From NCBI GenBank assembly GCA_015060925.1, contig SUXM01000003.1, positions 89,613 to 153,612 on the forward strand: a stretch of 64,000 bases of DNA. Reading direction: 5' to 3'. The number at the start of each line of letters is the position of its first letter. The stretch's first letter is position 1. Position numbers and translations under genes: made by a program. The notes below the pieces were generated by a model. That model saw only the letters and a program-made list of their open reading frames with translations. It had not been told where the DNA came from and did no database searches. The stretch is from Parabacteroides distasonis (GTDB taxonomy: Bacteria > Bacteroidota > Bacteroidia > Bacteroidales > Tannerellaceae). Shown here piece after piece: positions 1 through 7,584 of the stretch.

Positions 1-1080
1 CTCTTTACCGATGGTAAAGGTTCGAAGTGTACCGATTATCTTTAATTCTTTTATACGACCGGACTTGCCCCGGCAAATAGGAATCAAGTCGATGATTTCT
101 CCGAAGTCCATACTACTCTTCCGTCTGATAAGTTCACTCAATTCAGCTTGTGTATAAGAAACCTGCCAACGGTAAAAGTCGGTTGTCTCTTGGTCATAGT
201 GGTTTAATACTTGACTCAAGATGTTTTTGTCGTTTGTATTACAAAAAGCCTCCGGGGTAGTGCGAATCCATTGTTCGGCTTCAGCCTCTTGGGTTAAATC
301 AGGAAAATCTGTTGTAGGACTGTCTCGCAAAGCGATTAGATAGGCATGCGGGATTGGTTCCCAGCAATGCTCAAAATGTTCTGTTACGCCGCCACAACAT
401 TTGGAGAAGCGTGCATCGCAAATTTTTCTCTCGTGGGTTAGGATTTCCCCTCTCGTCTCTTGGATAACCTCTCGGACAATCGGGGTAGAGGCGCGTGTGA
501 TACCTTGATAACGTTGGCAATGGTCATCCGCACATACATCGAAAAGGGTATGGTCTTCCCGGTCATACCAACGGATCAATCTGTTTTCGTCTTGAAAACA
601 GCTCTGTTGTTTCTCTTTCCTTTCGGTTAATTGATTGTTTTTATCAATCTGCGCCAATAGCCAACTGCGGGAGATGACAGCATGGGCTTTCAGCAACTCT
701 TTGGATGCCTGTGCACTCATCTCGGAGGAGATGACACTGGTCAAATATTCTTCTACATCGACTTGATTGGTGACAAGGATCTTATCCTCATCTATTTGTA
801 GGTTCAGAGCACCTTTGAAACATTGGTCCTCTTTACGTTGCCAATGAAAGTTCTGACCGATGGTGACAGCCTTCAGCTCGAAGTAAGCTTCTGTCGAAAC
901 AGGGTTGAATACCATATCTTGGTACATCTTCCCTTGGTGGGCTATCTGTCCGTTAAAGAAAAGAACATGCTGTTCTCCGGTCAAGAAGCTTCCGGTGGCG
1001 GTATGCACATACTCTCCATGAAAGACAAACGAGATGGCTTTCTCGTGCATGATTCCCACATTGACTACAGGAGTTTTCAT
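1..1080 (-). CDS. SpoIID/LytB-domain protein, 3' end cut by window edge
   Basis: The frame is open for 360 codons from an ATG at 1080 to the left edge, so the C-terminus is missing. The segment VDVEEYLTSVISSEM followed by SKELLKAHAVISRSW is the SpoIID signature (EEYL..V...EM, then a K-A-H/Q-AV-R motif). In sporulators SpoIID is a peptidoglycan lytic transglycosylase; in Bacteroidales, homologues are annotated as amidase enhancers or SpoIID-domain proteins of unknown role. Cysteines occur in the second half (a KCCGG motif near residue 230), as in family members. No signal peptide is evident at this start. It may be co-transcribed from the transporter upstream, with a hairpin between them. Confidence 0.85.
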   Translation of the reverse strand, partial: MKTPVVNVGIMHEKAISFVFHGEYVHTATGSFLTGEQHVLFFNGQIAHQGKMYQDMVFNPVSTEAYFELKAVTIGQNFHWQRKEDQCFKGALNLQIDEDKILVTNQVDVEEYLTSVISSEMSAQASKELLKAHAVISRSWLLAQIDKNNQLTERKEKQQSCFQDENRLIRWYDREDHTLFDVCADDHCQRYQGITRASTPIVREVIQETRGEILTHERKICDARFSKCCGGVTEHFEHCWEPIPHAYLIALRDSPTTDFPDLTQEAEAEQWIRTTPEAFCNTNDKNILSQVLNHYDQETTDFYRWQVSYTQAELSELIRRKSSMDFGEIIDLIPICRGKSGRIKELKIIGTLRTFTIGKE

Positions 1081-1098
1081 ATTTCTAATAATAAAGGA

Positions 1099-1136
1099 TG
1101 TGCCAATATCCCGGTTGTCTCAGGTATATTGGCACA
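1099..1136. other. Intergenic hairpin between OPT and SpoIID-like genes
   Basis: An 11-bp perfect inverted repeat (TGTGCCAATAT and ATATTGGCACA) with a 16-nt loop lies between the OPT stop and the SpoIID-like start. There is no strong T-run on either side, so it could be a weak terminator, an attenuator or an mRNA stability element. Confidence 0.5.
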
Positions 1137-1160
1137 TTGAAGTGATAGGTTTATGAATGA

Positions 1161-3158
1161 TTATTCTTTTTCTGCTTTCATTGAACTATAAGTCAAGTAA
1201 GCGATCAAAGCAAGATAAACAACAACTGCCAACATACCGGCTGCATTGCTTTCCTGCCATTCTGTGTTTACTAAGTTCAAACCGGCAAAACGCATAGCGG
1301 CACTAACTACACCCATCAAAGCACCACCAGCGATGAATCCGGATGCCAATAGGGTACCTTTTTCCAAACGGGCATTGTTTAATGCTTGGTCTTTGTTGCG
1401 GCTACCTACATACCAGCTGATAGCACCTCCAATCAATAATGGGGTATTCAATTCCAATGGGATGAACATACCCAATGCGAATGCCAATGCCGGAATTTTG
1501 AAGTAGTTCAAGATTATAGCCAATACTGCACCGATAGCGTAAAGCAACCAAGGTGCACCGCTACCACTCATCAACGGTTCGATAACTGCTGCCATTGCAT
1601 TTGCTTGTGGAGCAGCCAACTGACCACTGGTAAAGCCGTAGGTCTGATTCAGGATAAGGATTACACCACCTACAGTTGCGGCAGATACCAATGTTCCAAG
1701 GAACTTCCATGTTTCCTGTTTAGCAGGTGTACTACCCAACCAATAACCGATCTTCAAGTCAGTAATGAAACCTCCCGCCATAGAAAGAGCAGTACAAACT
1801 ACACCACCGATAATCAAGGCAGAAACCATGCCGGCTGTCCCTTTCAAACCGACAGTTACCAAAATGATAGAAGACAAAATCAACGTCATCAATGTCATAC
1901 CGGATACCGGGTTGGAACCTACGACTGCAATCGCATTTGCCGCTACGGTTGTAAATAAGAAGGCAATCACACCGACGATTAAAAGGCCGACCAATGCATA
2001 ATACCAGTTATCTAATATACCGAAGTGGAAGAATAGATAGGTAACGATTAAGGTTACGAATATACCGATAGCAATAAACTTCATTGATAAATCTTTCTGT
2101 GTACGGATCTCTTCCGATTGAGCAGCTTCGGCTTGACCTTTCAATTCTTTGGCTGCCAAACCAACTGCGCCTTTGATGATTCCCCATGATTTGATGATAC
2201 CGATGACACCGGCTGTTGCAATACCACCGATACCGATGTGGCGGGCATAAGTGCTAAAAATCTGTTCGGCACTCATGCTTCCGACAGTAGCAGTAATCGC
2301 ATCGTTACCGAATGTCAAAACCTCGTTGCCGAAAAGGGCAGACATCAAAGGAATGATAATCAACCAAACCAAGAAGGAACCTGCACAGATGATCGCTGAA
2401 TATTTCAAACCGATGATATAACCTAAACCTAATACAGCTGCACCTGTATTGACTTTGAATACAATCTTCGCCTTTTCAGCCAACATTTCACCAACACCAA
2501 CGATACGTGTGCTTACGGTTTCACTCCACCAACCGAAAGTTGCAATGATAAAGTCATACAAACCACCGACCAAACCGGCATAGATAAGTGGTTTGGCTTG
2601 GTTTCCTCCCTTTTCTCCGGATACCAATACCTGTGTAGTGGCAGTTGCTTCCGGGAACGGATACTTACCATGCATGGTCGATACGAAATATTTACGGAAA
2701 GGAATCAATAGTAAAATACCTAAAATACCACCTAACAAAGAACTCATGAAAACTTCAAAGAAGTTGATGGTGATTTCCGGATATTTGTCTTGTAGGATAT
2801 ACAAAGCCGGAAGAGTAAAGATGGCTCCTGCTACAATTACACCACTGTTTGCTCCGATGGATTGGATAATTACATTTTCGCCTAACGCATTTTTGCGTTT
2901 GAAACCGCTTGACAAACCAACGGCGATGATGGCAATAGGAATAGCTGCTTCAAAAACCTGTCCGACCTTCAGACCTAAAAAAGCTGCTGCCGCACTGAAT
3001 ATAACAGCCATCACCAATCCCCAGAAGACAGACCAAGGGGTGACTTCTTTATACTGTTTGTCGGGTGACATAAGAGGTTGGTACACTTCCCCCTCTTTTA
3101 ACTCTCTGTAAGCATTCTTAGGCAGCCCACTTGCCTTTTCTTCATTCTCTTTACTCAT
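1161..3158 (-). CDS. OPT-family oligopeptide transporter
   Basis: A 665-aa polytopic inner-membrane protein with many hydrophobic segments of 18-25 residues. The N-terminal part (LTPWS-like start, GLKVGQVFEAAIP, then GENVIIQSIGANSG near residues 90-105) and YPFPEATA near residue 165 match the OPT (oligopeptide/YSL) family common in Bacteroidetes. These carriers move short peptides or metal chelates with proton symport; the substrate here cannot be told. ATG start at 3158 follows a good promoter. It is monocistronic or leads into the SpoIID-like gene 80 bp downstream. Confidence 0.9.
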   Translation of the reverse strand: MSKENEEKASGLPKNAYRELKEGEVYQPLMSPDKQYKEVTPWSVFWGLVMAVIFSAAAAFLGLKVGQVFEAAIPIAIIAVGLSSGFKRKNALGENVIIQSIGANSGVIVAGAIFTLPALYILQDKYPEITINFFEVFMSSLLGGILGILLLIPFRKYFVSTMHGKYPFPEATATTQVLVSGEKGGNQAKPLIYAGLVGGLYDFIIATFGWWSETVSTRIVGVGEMLAEKAKIVFKVNTGAAVLGLGYIIGLKYSAIICAGSFLVWLIIIPLMSALFGNEVLTFGNDAITATVGSMSAEQIFSTYARHIGIGGIATAGVIGIIKSWGIIKGAVGLAAKELKGQAEAAQSEEIRTQKDLSMKFIAIGIFVTLIVTYLFFHFGILDNWYYALVGLLIVGVIAFLFTTVAANAIAVVGSNPVSGMTLMTLILSSIILVTVGLKGTAGMVSALIIGGVVCTALSMAGGFITDLKIGYWLGSTPAKQETWKFLGTLVSAATVGGVILILNQTYGFTSGQLAAPQANAMAAVIEPLMSGSGAPWLLYAIGAVLAIILNYFKIPALAFALGMFIPLELNTPLLIGGAISWYVGSRNKDQALNNARLEKGTLLASGFIAGGALMGVVSAAMRFAGLNLVNTEWQESNAAGMLAVVVYLALIAYLTYSSMKAEKE

Positions 3159-3200
3159 GGTATATGTTTTTAATTAATTTGAGTTAACTGTTCAATCGGA

Positions 3201-3232
3201 CAAATGTACATGATTTATCATAAGAATGCAAA
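3201..3232 (-). promoter_or_regulatory. Bacteroidetes-type promoter of the OPT gene
   Basis: On the minus strand the -7 box is TACATTTG (3208-3201), with TTTG (3232-3229) 20 bp upstream, matching the TTTG-N20-TAnnTTTG consensus of the primary sigma factor. The OPT start codon is about 43 nt downstream of the box. Confidence 0.75.
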
Positions 3233-3259
3233 CTTGAAGTGATTAGGGATAGCCAAAAA

Positions 3260-3316
3260 TTACATCGGACCTATTTCAAATTACATCCGAGGAAAGTTGA
3301 GATTACCTCGGATGTA
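3260..3316. repeat. Phased TTACnTCsGA repeat with 11-bp hairpin
   Basis: Three copies of a 10-bp module, TTACATCGGA (3260), TTACATCCGA (3281) and TTACCTCGGA (3303), start 21-22 bp apart. The last two form a perfect 11-bp stem (3282-3292 with 3306-3316). The same modules and spacing recur at 60994-61059. The element lies between divergent promoters. Confidence 0.65.
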
Positions 3317-3354
3317 GTTAGAAGCTCCAATGGATATATGAAAGAACAGTGAAT

Positions 3355-3389
3355 CGGACGGAATTTGTCTGCCTAACTGCCTTACTTTG
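3355..3389 (+). promoter_or_regulatory. Operator copy 1 and -7 box, MoxR-VWA operon
   Basis: The 17-bp imperfect palindrome CGGACGGAATTTGTCTG (3355-3371) lies 10 bp upstream of a -7-like box TTACTTTG (3382-3389). No consensus -33 TTTG is found at the right distance; the palindrome occupies that region. The identical 17-mer is at 6306 and variants are at 11252 and 14404, all with the same spacing. This points to a shared regulator, most simply the WYL protein encoded at 12357-13259. Confidence 0.7.
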
Positions 3390-3409
3390 CTTTCAAATAA
3401 AAATAAAGA

Positions 3410-4945
3410 ATGAAAAAGCGGATAACAACTTTAATCAAGGTAATGAGCGAGGGAGTATACGAGAAGGAGCACATTCTTTCGCTGGCATTGCTATGCAGTA
3501 TCGCAGGGGAGAGCATCTTTTTGTTGGGACCTCCGGGTACTGCCAAAAGTTTGGTGGCACGCAGACTAAAAGAGGTGTTCTGTGAAAAACGAAGTTTCGA
3601 ATATCTGATGTCTCGTTTCAGCACACCGGATGAAATCTTCGGGCCGGTATCCATTTCTAAACTGAAGAATGAAGATGTTTATGAACGAAGGGTAGAGGGG
3701 TATCTTCCTACGGCTACGATCGTGTTTCTGGATGAAATATGGAAAGCCGGTCCTGCCATTCAGAATGCATTGCTTACTGCTATTAATGAGAAAATCTATC
3801 AGAACGGTACAGATACTATTCATCTGCCGATGAAAGGACTGATAGCTGCATCGAATGAACTTCCCAAAGAGGACGAAGGACTGGAAGCTTTGTGGGATCG
3901 CTTTTTGGTTCGTATTGTTTCCAATTGTATTACCAATGAAAAGACATTCTACAAGATGCTTCGTCAGAAGCAATCGGTAAAGGTGAATATTCCATCGGAA
4001 CTTTGTATAACCGATGATGATTATAAAAAGTGGCAGGTACAGATAGAACAGGTAGAGATTTCGGATGAGATTCTGAAAATGATTACTTATATACGGGAAG
4101 GACTGAAAGAAGAATCTCGAAAGGAGCATGTGGCACCATTGGATTATTATATTTCAGACCGTCGTTGGAAGAAGATTGTACACTTGTTACAGACATCAGC
4201 CTTCCTGAACGACCGCCTCATGGTGGATTTCTCGGATTTATATTTGTTGGCTCACACCTTATGGAACAAGGTAGATGGCATTAGGGTGATATGGGAACTG
4301 CTGAAAGAAAAGTTCTATGTTGATTTTGACAAGAAGTTTGATCGTATAGAAAAGGAGTTGAAACAAATAAGCCAACAGATACTTCCAATGGATGTAGGAA
4401 ATGAAGAGGCTGAATTCAAGGTGTATAATTATTTTTATCTAAAGGTACTGAATTATCCATTGGGCATTTGTTATGTTTTTTTGTCAGATTATAAGCATCT
4501 GACCAATAAATACAAGGATGGAGTCATCTATTGGGATGAGGTACATAATGCATATCTTATCCGATGTTTTGATAACAGCAAACCATTTTCCGGATCAGCT
4601 GTGAAACAGAACATACAACGGGTGACGTTACGTCGATTTTCAGGATGTTTAGAAGTGGATGGTAAGAACTATGCCATAGAAAAGGATGCTACCCGGACAG
4701 TGAGTTTAACAATAGAATTCAAAGAGAATGCCAGAATAGAAGAAATGAAGAGCTCTTTGGAAACTGTAAGAAGAGAATTGACAAAGAGAATCGAAGTGTT
4801 GACCAATGGTCATAATTTGTTTGTGGCTATTGAAGATAGCAAAATAATGAAGAAACAGGCTGATAAGCGGATGATGCGGTTAGAAGAGCTGGAAGTAAAA
4901 GTTGCAGCTTTAACTTCGGGGGTAGAAAAGATGGAGGAGTTATGA
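3410..4945 (+). CDS. MoxR-family AAA+ ATPase, RavA-like
   Basis: A 511-aa cytoplasmic ATPase. Visible motifs are Walker A GPPGTAKS (about residues 40-47), Walker B VFLDEIWK (about 105-112) and sensor-1 AASNELP (about 147). The C-terminal half is a long helical extension ending in a predicted coiled coil, as in E. coli RavA (498 aa). MoxR ATPases act as chaperones with VWA partners, and here the VWA gene follows one base later. In E. coli RavA-ViaA acts on respiratory complexes and affects aminoglycoside uptake; no such role is shown here. The ATG at 3410 lies about 20 nt after the -7 box. Confidence 0.9.
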   Translation: MKKRITTLIKVMSEGVYEKEHILSLALLCSIAGESIFLLGPPGTAKSLVARRLKEVFCEKRSFEYLMSRFSTPDEIFGPVSISKLKNEDVYERRVEGYLPTATIVFLDEIWKAGPAIQNALLTAINEKIYQNGTDTIHLPMKGLIAASNELPKEDEGLEALWDRFLVRIVSNCITNEKTFYKMLRQKQSVKVNIPSELCITDDDYKKWQVQIEQVEISDEILKMITYIREGLKEESRKEHVAPLDYYISDRRWKKIVHLLQTSAFLNDRLMVDFSDLYLLAHTLWNKVDGIRVIWELLKEKFYVDFDKKFDRIEKELKQISQQILPMDVGNEEAEFKVYNYFYLKVLNYPLGICYVFLSDYKHLTNKYKDGVIYWDEVHNAYLIRCFDNSKPFSGSAVKQNIQRVTLRRFSGCLEVDGKNYAIEKDATRTVSLTIEFKENARIEEMKSSLETVRRELTKRIEVLTNGHNLFVAIEDSKIMKKQADKRMMRLEELEVKVAALTSGVEKMEEL

Positions 4946-4946
4946 T

Positions 4947-6290
4947 ATGCAGAAGGTTTTGGAAGACTATTCGTTGCTTTTTGATAGATATCTGGAAAAA
5001 GAAGAACTGCCGGATTATGCGAAAGAAGATGTTTTGGCTAAATACATAAAAGAGGTATTGGATGACCCGGGAAACCGTCATTTATGTATGACAGATTTTA
5101 TTTGGAAAGATTTGTTGAAAACTTCTTTATTGGAGTTCTTCCGCCAGTTATTGCCTTATTTTGAGAAATTGGAACAGGAAGAGGTGAGGGAAAAGAGTTA
5201 TATGAGGAACTTTCAAAGTGCGGATATTAAAAAGAAGCGTATGATGTGGGCACAGTTGGAAGAACATATTTCAAGCCTTTATCCACCTTCGGATATAAAT
5301 TTGGAGGGATACATACAGCTGTTGAAAGAAAAGAAGGTTCCTAAAGAACAGGTTTTTGATGCAATGGTGAGTGATTGGGAGGATGTTTGTGAAAGGAGAG
5401 TCGTAGAAGAAAAACAGAGACTATTGGATAATAACAAGACCCAGTTTGTAGAACAAATTAAACAGGTCGGGAACGAGGACTATAAGACGATCAAGAAAAC
5501 AGAAGATATTTTAGTTAAATATCCTGCTTTGCAAGAAATTCTGAAAAGGATGGGTCGGGAGAAAGATTTGGATTGTAAGGAAAAAGATAGTACCATTACC
5601 AAGTACATTCCGATATTATTGGCACATAGTAAATCAAAAGAAGAGATAGAAGGGATACGTGTAGGGGATGATTTGAATACGATGGTTCCTACCGAAGTAG
5701 CTTGGTTATCTGAACCTGAAACAGAATTGTTTTTCTTTCAGAAGTTTGCATCCAAACAATTACAACTATTTGCAAGTAAGCCTCCCACTATCCAAGAGAA
5801 AAAGACAGATCAAGAAAAAAAGAAGAAACCTCGTCTTCAAGAAGGACCGATGATTGTATGTATAGATACCAGTGGTTCCATGGAGGGAAAACCGGAACAG
5901 ATAGCTAAATCCTTGACCATGCAGATTCTTTATACAGCCAAACGGAAGAAACGGAAATGTTTTTTGATAACGTATTCAGTCAGAGCAAATGTCTTGGATA
6001 TATCCCAACCTCAGCATTGGCAAATAGTGAAATCTTTCTTGAAAAATGTCTTTACAGGTGGCACGGATGGAGAAAAAATGTTAGCATGTGTGTTGCAAAC
6101 ATTGAATACGGAGAATTATTCGATGGCAGATGTATTAGTCATCAGTGATTTTGAATTCAATTTACCGAGTCCTCAAACTCGTAAAAAGATAAAAGAGGAG
6201 CAAAAGAAAGGAACTCGTTTCTATGGTTTGCTGATAGGAAAAGAAAGAAGTGGATATGAAAATATAATGGACAAGATGTGGAACGTATAA
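4947..6290 (+). CDS. VWA-domain protein, ViaA-like partner of the MoxR ATPase
   Basis: A 447-aa protein. The N-terminal 280 residues are charged and helical, as in ViaA. The C-terminal VWA domain carries an intact MIDAS: CIDTSGSMEG (about residues 304-313), TGGTDG (about 370) and a late aspartate in VISDFEF. It starts one base after the ATPase stop, so the two are translationally coupled and probably form one complex. Length and domain order match ViaA (about 480 aa). No membrane segment is seen. Functional target unknown. Confidence 0.9.
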   Translation: MQKVLEDYSLLFDRYLEKEELPDYAKEDVLAKYIKEVLDDPGNRHLCMTDFIWKDLLKTSLLEFFRQLLPYFEKLEQEEVREKSYMRNFQSADIKKKRMMWAQLEEHISSLYPPSDINLEGYIQLLKEKKVPKEQVFDAMVSDWEDVCERRVVEEKQRLLDNNKTQFVEQIKQVGNEDYKTIKKTEDILVKYPALQEILKRMGREKDLDCKEKDSTITKYIPILLAHSKSKEEIEGIRVGDDLNTMVPTEVAWLSEPETELFFFQKFASKQLQLFASKPPTIQEKKTDQEKKKKPRLQEGPMIVCIDTSGSMEGKPEQIAKSLTMQILYTAKRKKRKCFLITYSVRANVLDISQPQHWQIVKSFLKNVFTGGTDGEKMLACVLQTLNTENYSMADVLVISDFEFNLPSPQTRKKIKEEQKKGTRFYGLLIGKERSGYENIMDKMWNV

Positions 6291-6305
6291 AAAACGGCTG
6301 AACTT

Positions 6306-6340
6306 CGGACGGAATTTGTCTGACTAACCTCCTTCCTTTG
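6306..6340 (+). promoter_or_regulatory. Operator copy 2 and -7 box, small zinc-ribbon gene
   Basis: CGGACGGAATTTGTCTG (6306-6322) is identical to copy 1 and is again followed, after 10 bp, by a -7-like box TTCCTTTG (6333-6340). The match with copy 1 continues past the palindrome (CTAAC, then CCTT and CTTTG), which suggests duplication of the whole promoter. It begins 15 bp after the VWA stop codon. Confidence 0.7.
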
Positions 6341-6416
6341 CCTTTCAGAAGAGGTAATCAATAGACCCTGTGTTTATACATTACATCATTAATATAAACC
6401 TTTAAAATAAACAATT

Positions 6417-6548
6417 ATGAGCGTAACTTGTCCGAAATGTTTTAGTGAAGATGCCTTCTTTAATGGGGTATGTTATGAATGTCCCGATTGTGACTATGAA
6501 TGGGGCGGTGTCGACTTCGATGAATCTGATGATTGTGATGAAGATTGA
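6417..6548 (+). CDS. 43-aa PhnA/YjdM-type zinc-ribbon miniprotein
   Basis: ATG at 6417, TGA at 6546-6548. The peptide has C5-x2-C8 and C22-x2-C25 (CPKC and CPDC, the latter followed by YEW) and ends in a run of Asp/Glu with one more Cys. The arrangement closely resembles the N-terminal zinc ribbon of PhnA/YjdM (CPKC...CPEC..EW), but the roughly 70-residue C-terminal PhnA domain is absent. It has its own operator-type promoter with a 70-nt leader and its own terminator, so it looks like a true gene and not a fragment. Function unknown. Confidence 0.75.
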   Translation: MSVTCPKCFSEDAFFNGVCYECPDCDYEWGGVDFDESDDCDED

Positions 6549-6556
6549 CCTATCTT

Positions 6557-6590
6557 AATAGCAGTTGATACAAACCGTACAACTGCTATT
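6557..6590 (+). terminator. Terminator after the zinc-ribbon gene
   Basis: A perfect 11-bp stem, AATAGCAGTTG (6557-6567) with CAACTGCTATT (6580-6590), has a 12-nt loop and is followed by ATTTG. It lies 8 bp after the stop codon. Confidence 0.7.
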
Positions 6591-6715
6591 ATTTGAAACA
6601 ATTGTTCGTTTACCTATTTCTTTTCATAATAAAAAATAACCCTACTAAACAGATATAATTAAAAAACTTTTTGTTTCTTTGTTAGTGACTTCAATACAAA
6701 GAGGTCAGACATAAG

Positions 6716-6938
6716 AAGCAAAGCGTTTAAAGGAAATTATCCTCGTTTCGGAAAATCGGCAAAATTTGGAACTATTCGGGGGTGATAGACAACAAACGCT
6801 CATGCTCGTTTGTATCCGTAAGTAAAGTGTTAACTTTATACTTGCCCTACAGAGCGTGAGCCGTTGTCCTATTATCTGAATAGTGGGTGTTTGCCGATAC
6901 CCCCGAAACGGATAGGGGATAAGGCTTGCGCTTTTTGG
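6716..6938 (+). ncRNA. Rod-like structured RNA candidate upstream of the AT-rich module
   Basis: This gene-free stretch folds back on itself over about 215 nt. Nested pairings seen by eye are 6720-6725 with 6929-6934, TTATCC (6737-6742) with 6917-6922, CGTTTCGG (6744-6751) with 6903-6910, ATCGGCAAA (6755-6763) with 6890-6898, ACTATTC (6771-6777) with 6878-6884, ACAAC with GTTGT, and ACGCTC (6796-6801) with 6852-6857. An apical hairpin lies at 6820-6843. The pairs are collinear and mostly Watson-Crick. It is either an independent sRNA (a 6S-like rod is possible) or the 5' leader of the gene at 6965. A weak -7-like TTTCTTTG lies near 6675-6682. Confidence 0.55.
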
Positions 6939-6964
6939 GTTTGAATCTATTAGTGAAAAAACAT

Positions 6965-7567
6965 ATGAACCAACAGTGTTTAGATTGCGGTAATTATGCT
7001 GAAGGCAAAGTTATAATGACCTTGCCACGAAAATTAACTCGTAGTGTATTCCAAGAAGGAGGCGCTAAAGTTGTAGGTGGGGTTTTTACCCTTTTTCTTG
7101 GTAGTGGAGCAATAGGGGTTATTGCTGCGGGAATTTTGGCTAATACTCTTTTTGGTGATAAAGTTGAAGAGATGGCATCTTTTGTTGAAAGCTTTGTGTT
7201 TCATGAAACAGAGTATGAATTTACTTGTCCTTTTTGTGGTCATAAATGGACGAAAAAGGAAATATCGCAAGATTCTTTAAAATCCTTTGTAGAAGCTTAT
7301 ATAACAGCTACAGGTGATAATAGATTTAAGTTTGCTTTATTGGAATCATTGAAGGAAAGTATTTCTAATAAAGCATCTAATGAATCATGTTTAAATTTTC
7401 TTTCAGGAGCTAGTAACAAACTTCAAAAGAACATAAAATCGGTATATGATAAGCATTTGGATGGACATAACGTAAAATCATATAAGCATGTTTTTGAAGA
7501 AAAGGAAATACTTTCTAAAGGAAGAAATTTATTAGGGAAAATTCGCAACAATTTTAATTCTAAATAA
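6965..7567 (+). CDS. Zinc-ribbon membrane-associated protein, unknown function
   Basis: A 200-aa protein not recognised as a named family. It has CLDC at residues 5-8 and CPFCG at 88-92, which together could make one split zinc ribbon. Between them a glycine-rich hydrophobic stretch (about residues 37-64) looks like a membrane hairpin or glycine zipper. The rest is helical and basic. The ATG at 6965 was chosen because the first Cys pair follows at once; an in-frame TTG at 6926 would start inside the RNA fold. It is the first gene of an AT-rich group whose codon use differs from the flanking MoxR-VWA genes. It stands 17 bp before the next gene. Confidence 0.75.
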   Translation: MNQQCLDCGNYAEGKVIMTLPRKLTRSVFQEGGAKVVGGVFTLFLGSGAIGVIAAGILANTLFGDKVEEMASFVESFVFHETEYEFTCPFCGHKWTKKEISQDSLKSFVEAYITATGDNRFKFALLESLKESISNKASNESCLNFLSGASNKLQKNIKSVYDKHLDGHNVKSYKHVFEEKEILSKGRNLLGKIRNNFNSK

Positions 7568-7584
7568 TATAAAGATCTATATAT

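Noticed and set aside
3191..3208. ATTTGTCCG at the OPT promoter looks like half of the shared operator
   Set aside because: The other arm is absent and the match coincides with the -7 box TACATTTG, so it is best read as promoter sequence only.
3260..3316. Regularly spaced repeats as a CRISPR array
   Set aside because: The unit is only 10 bp with about 11-bp gaps and no cas genes; there is no CRISPR array in the window that I can see.
6716..6938. Naming the structured RNA as 6S RNA, a retron or a group II intron
   Set aside because: The rod shape is suggestive of 6S but no sequence signature was recognised; no reverse transcriptase is nearby, so the other two are unsupported.
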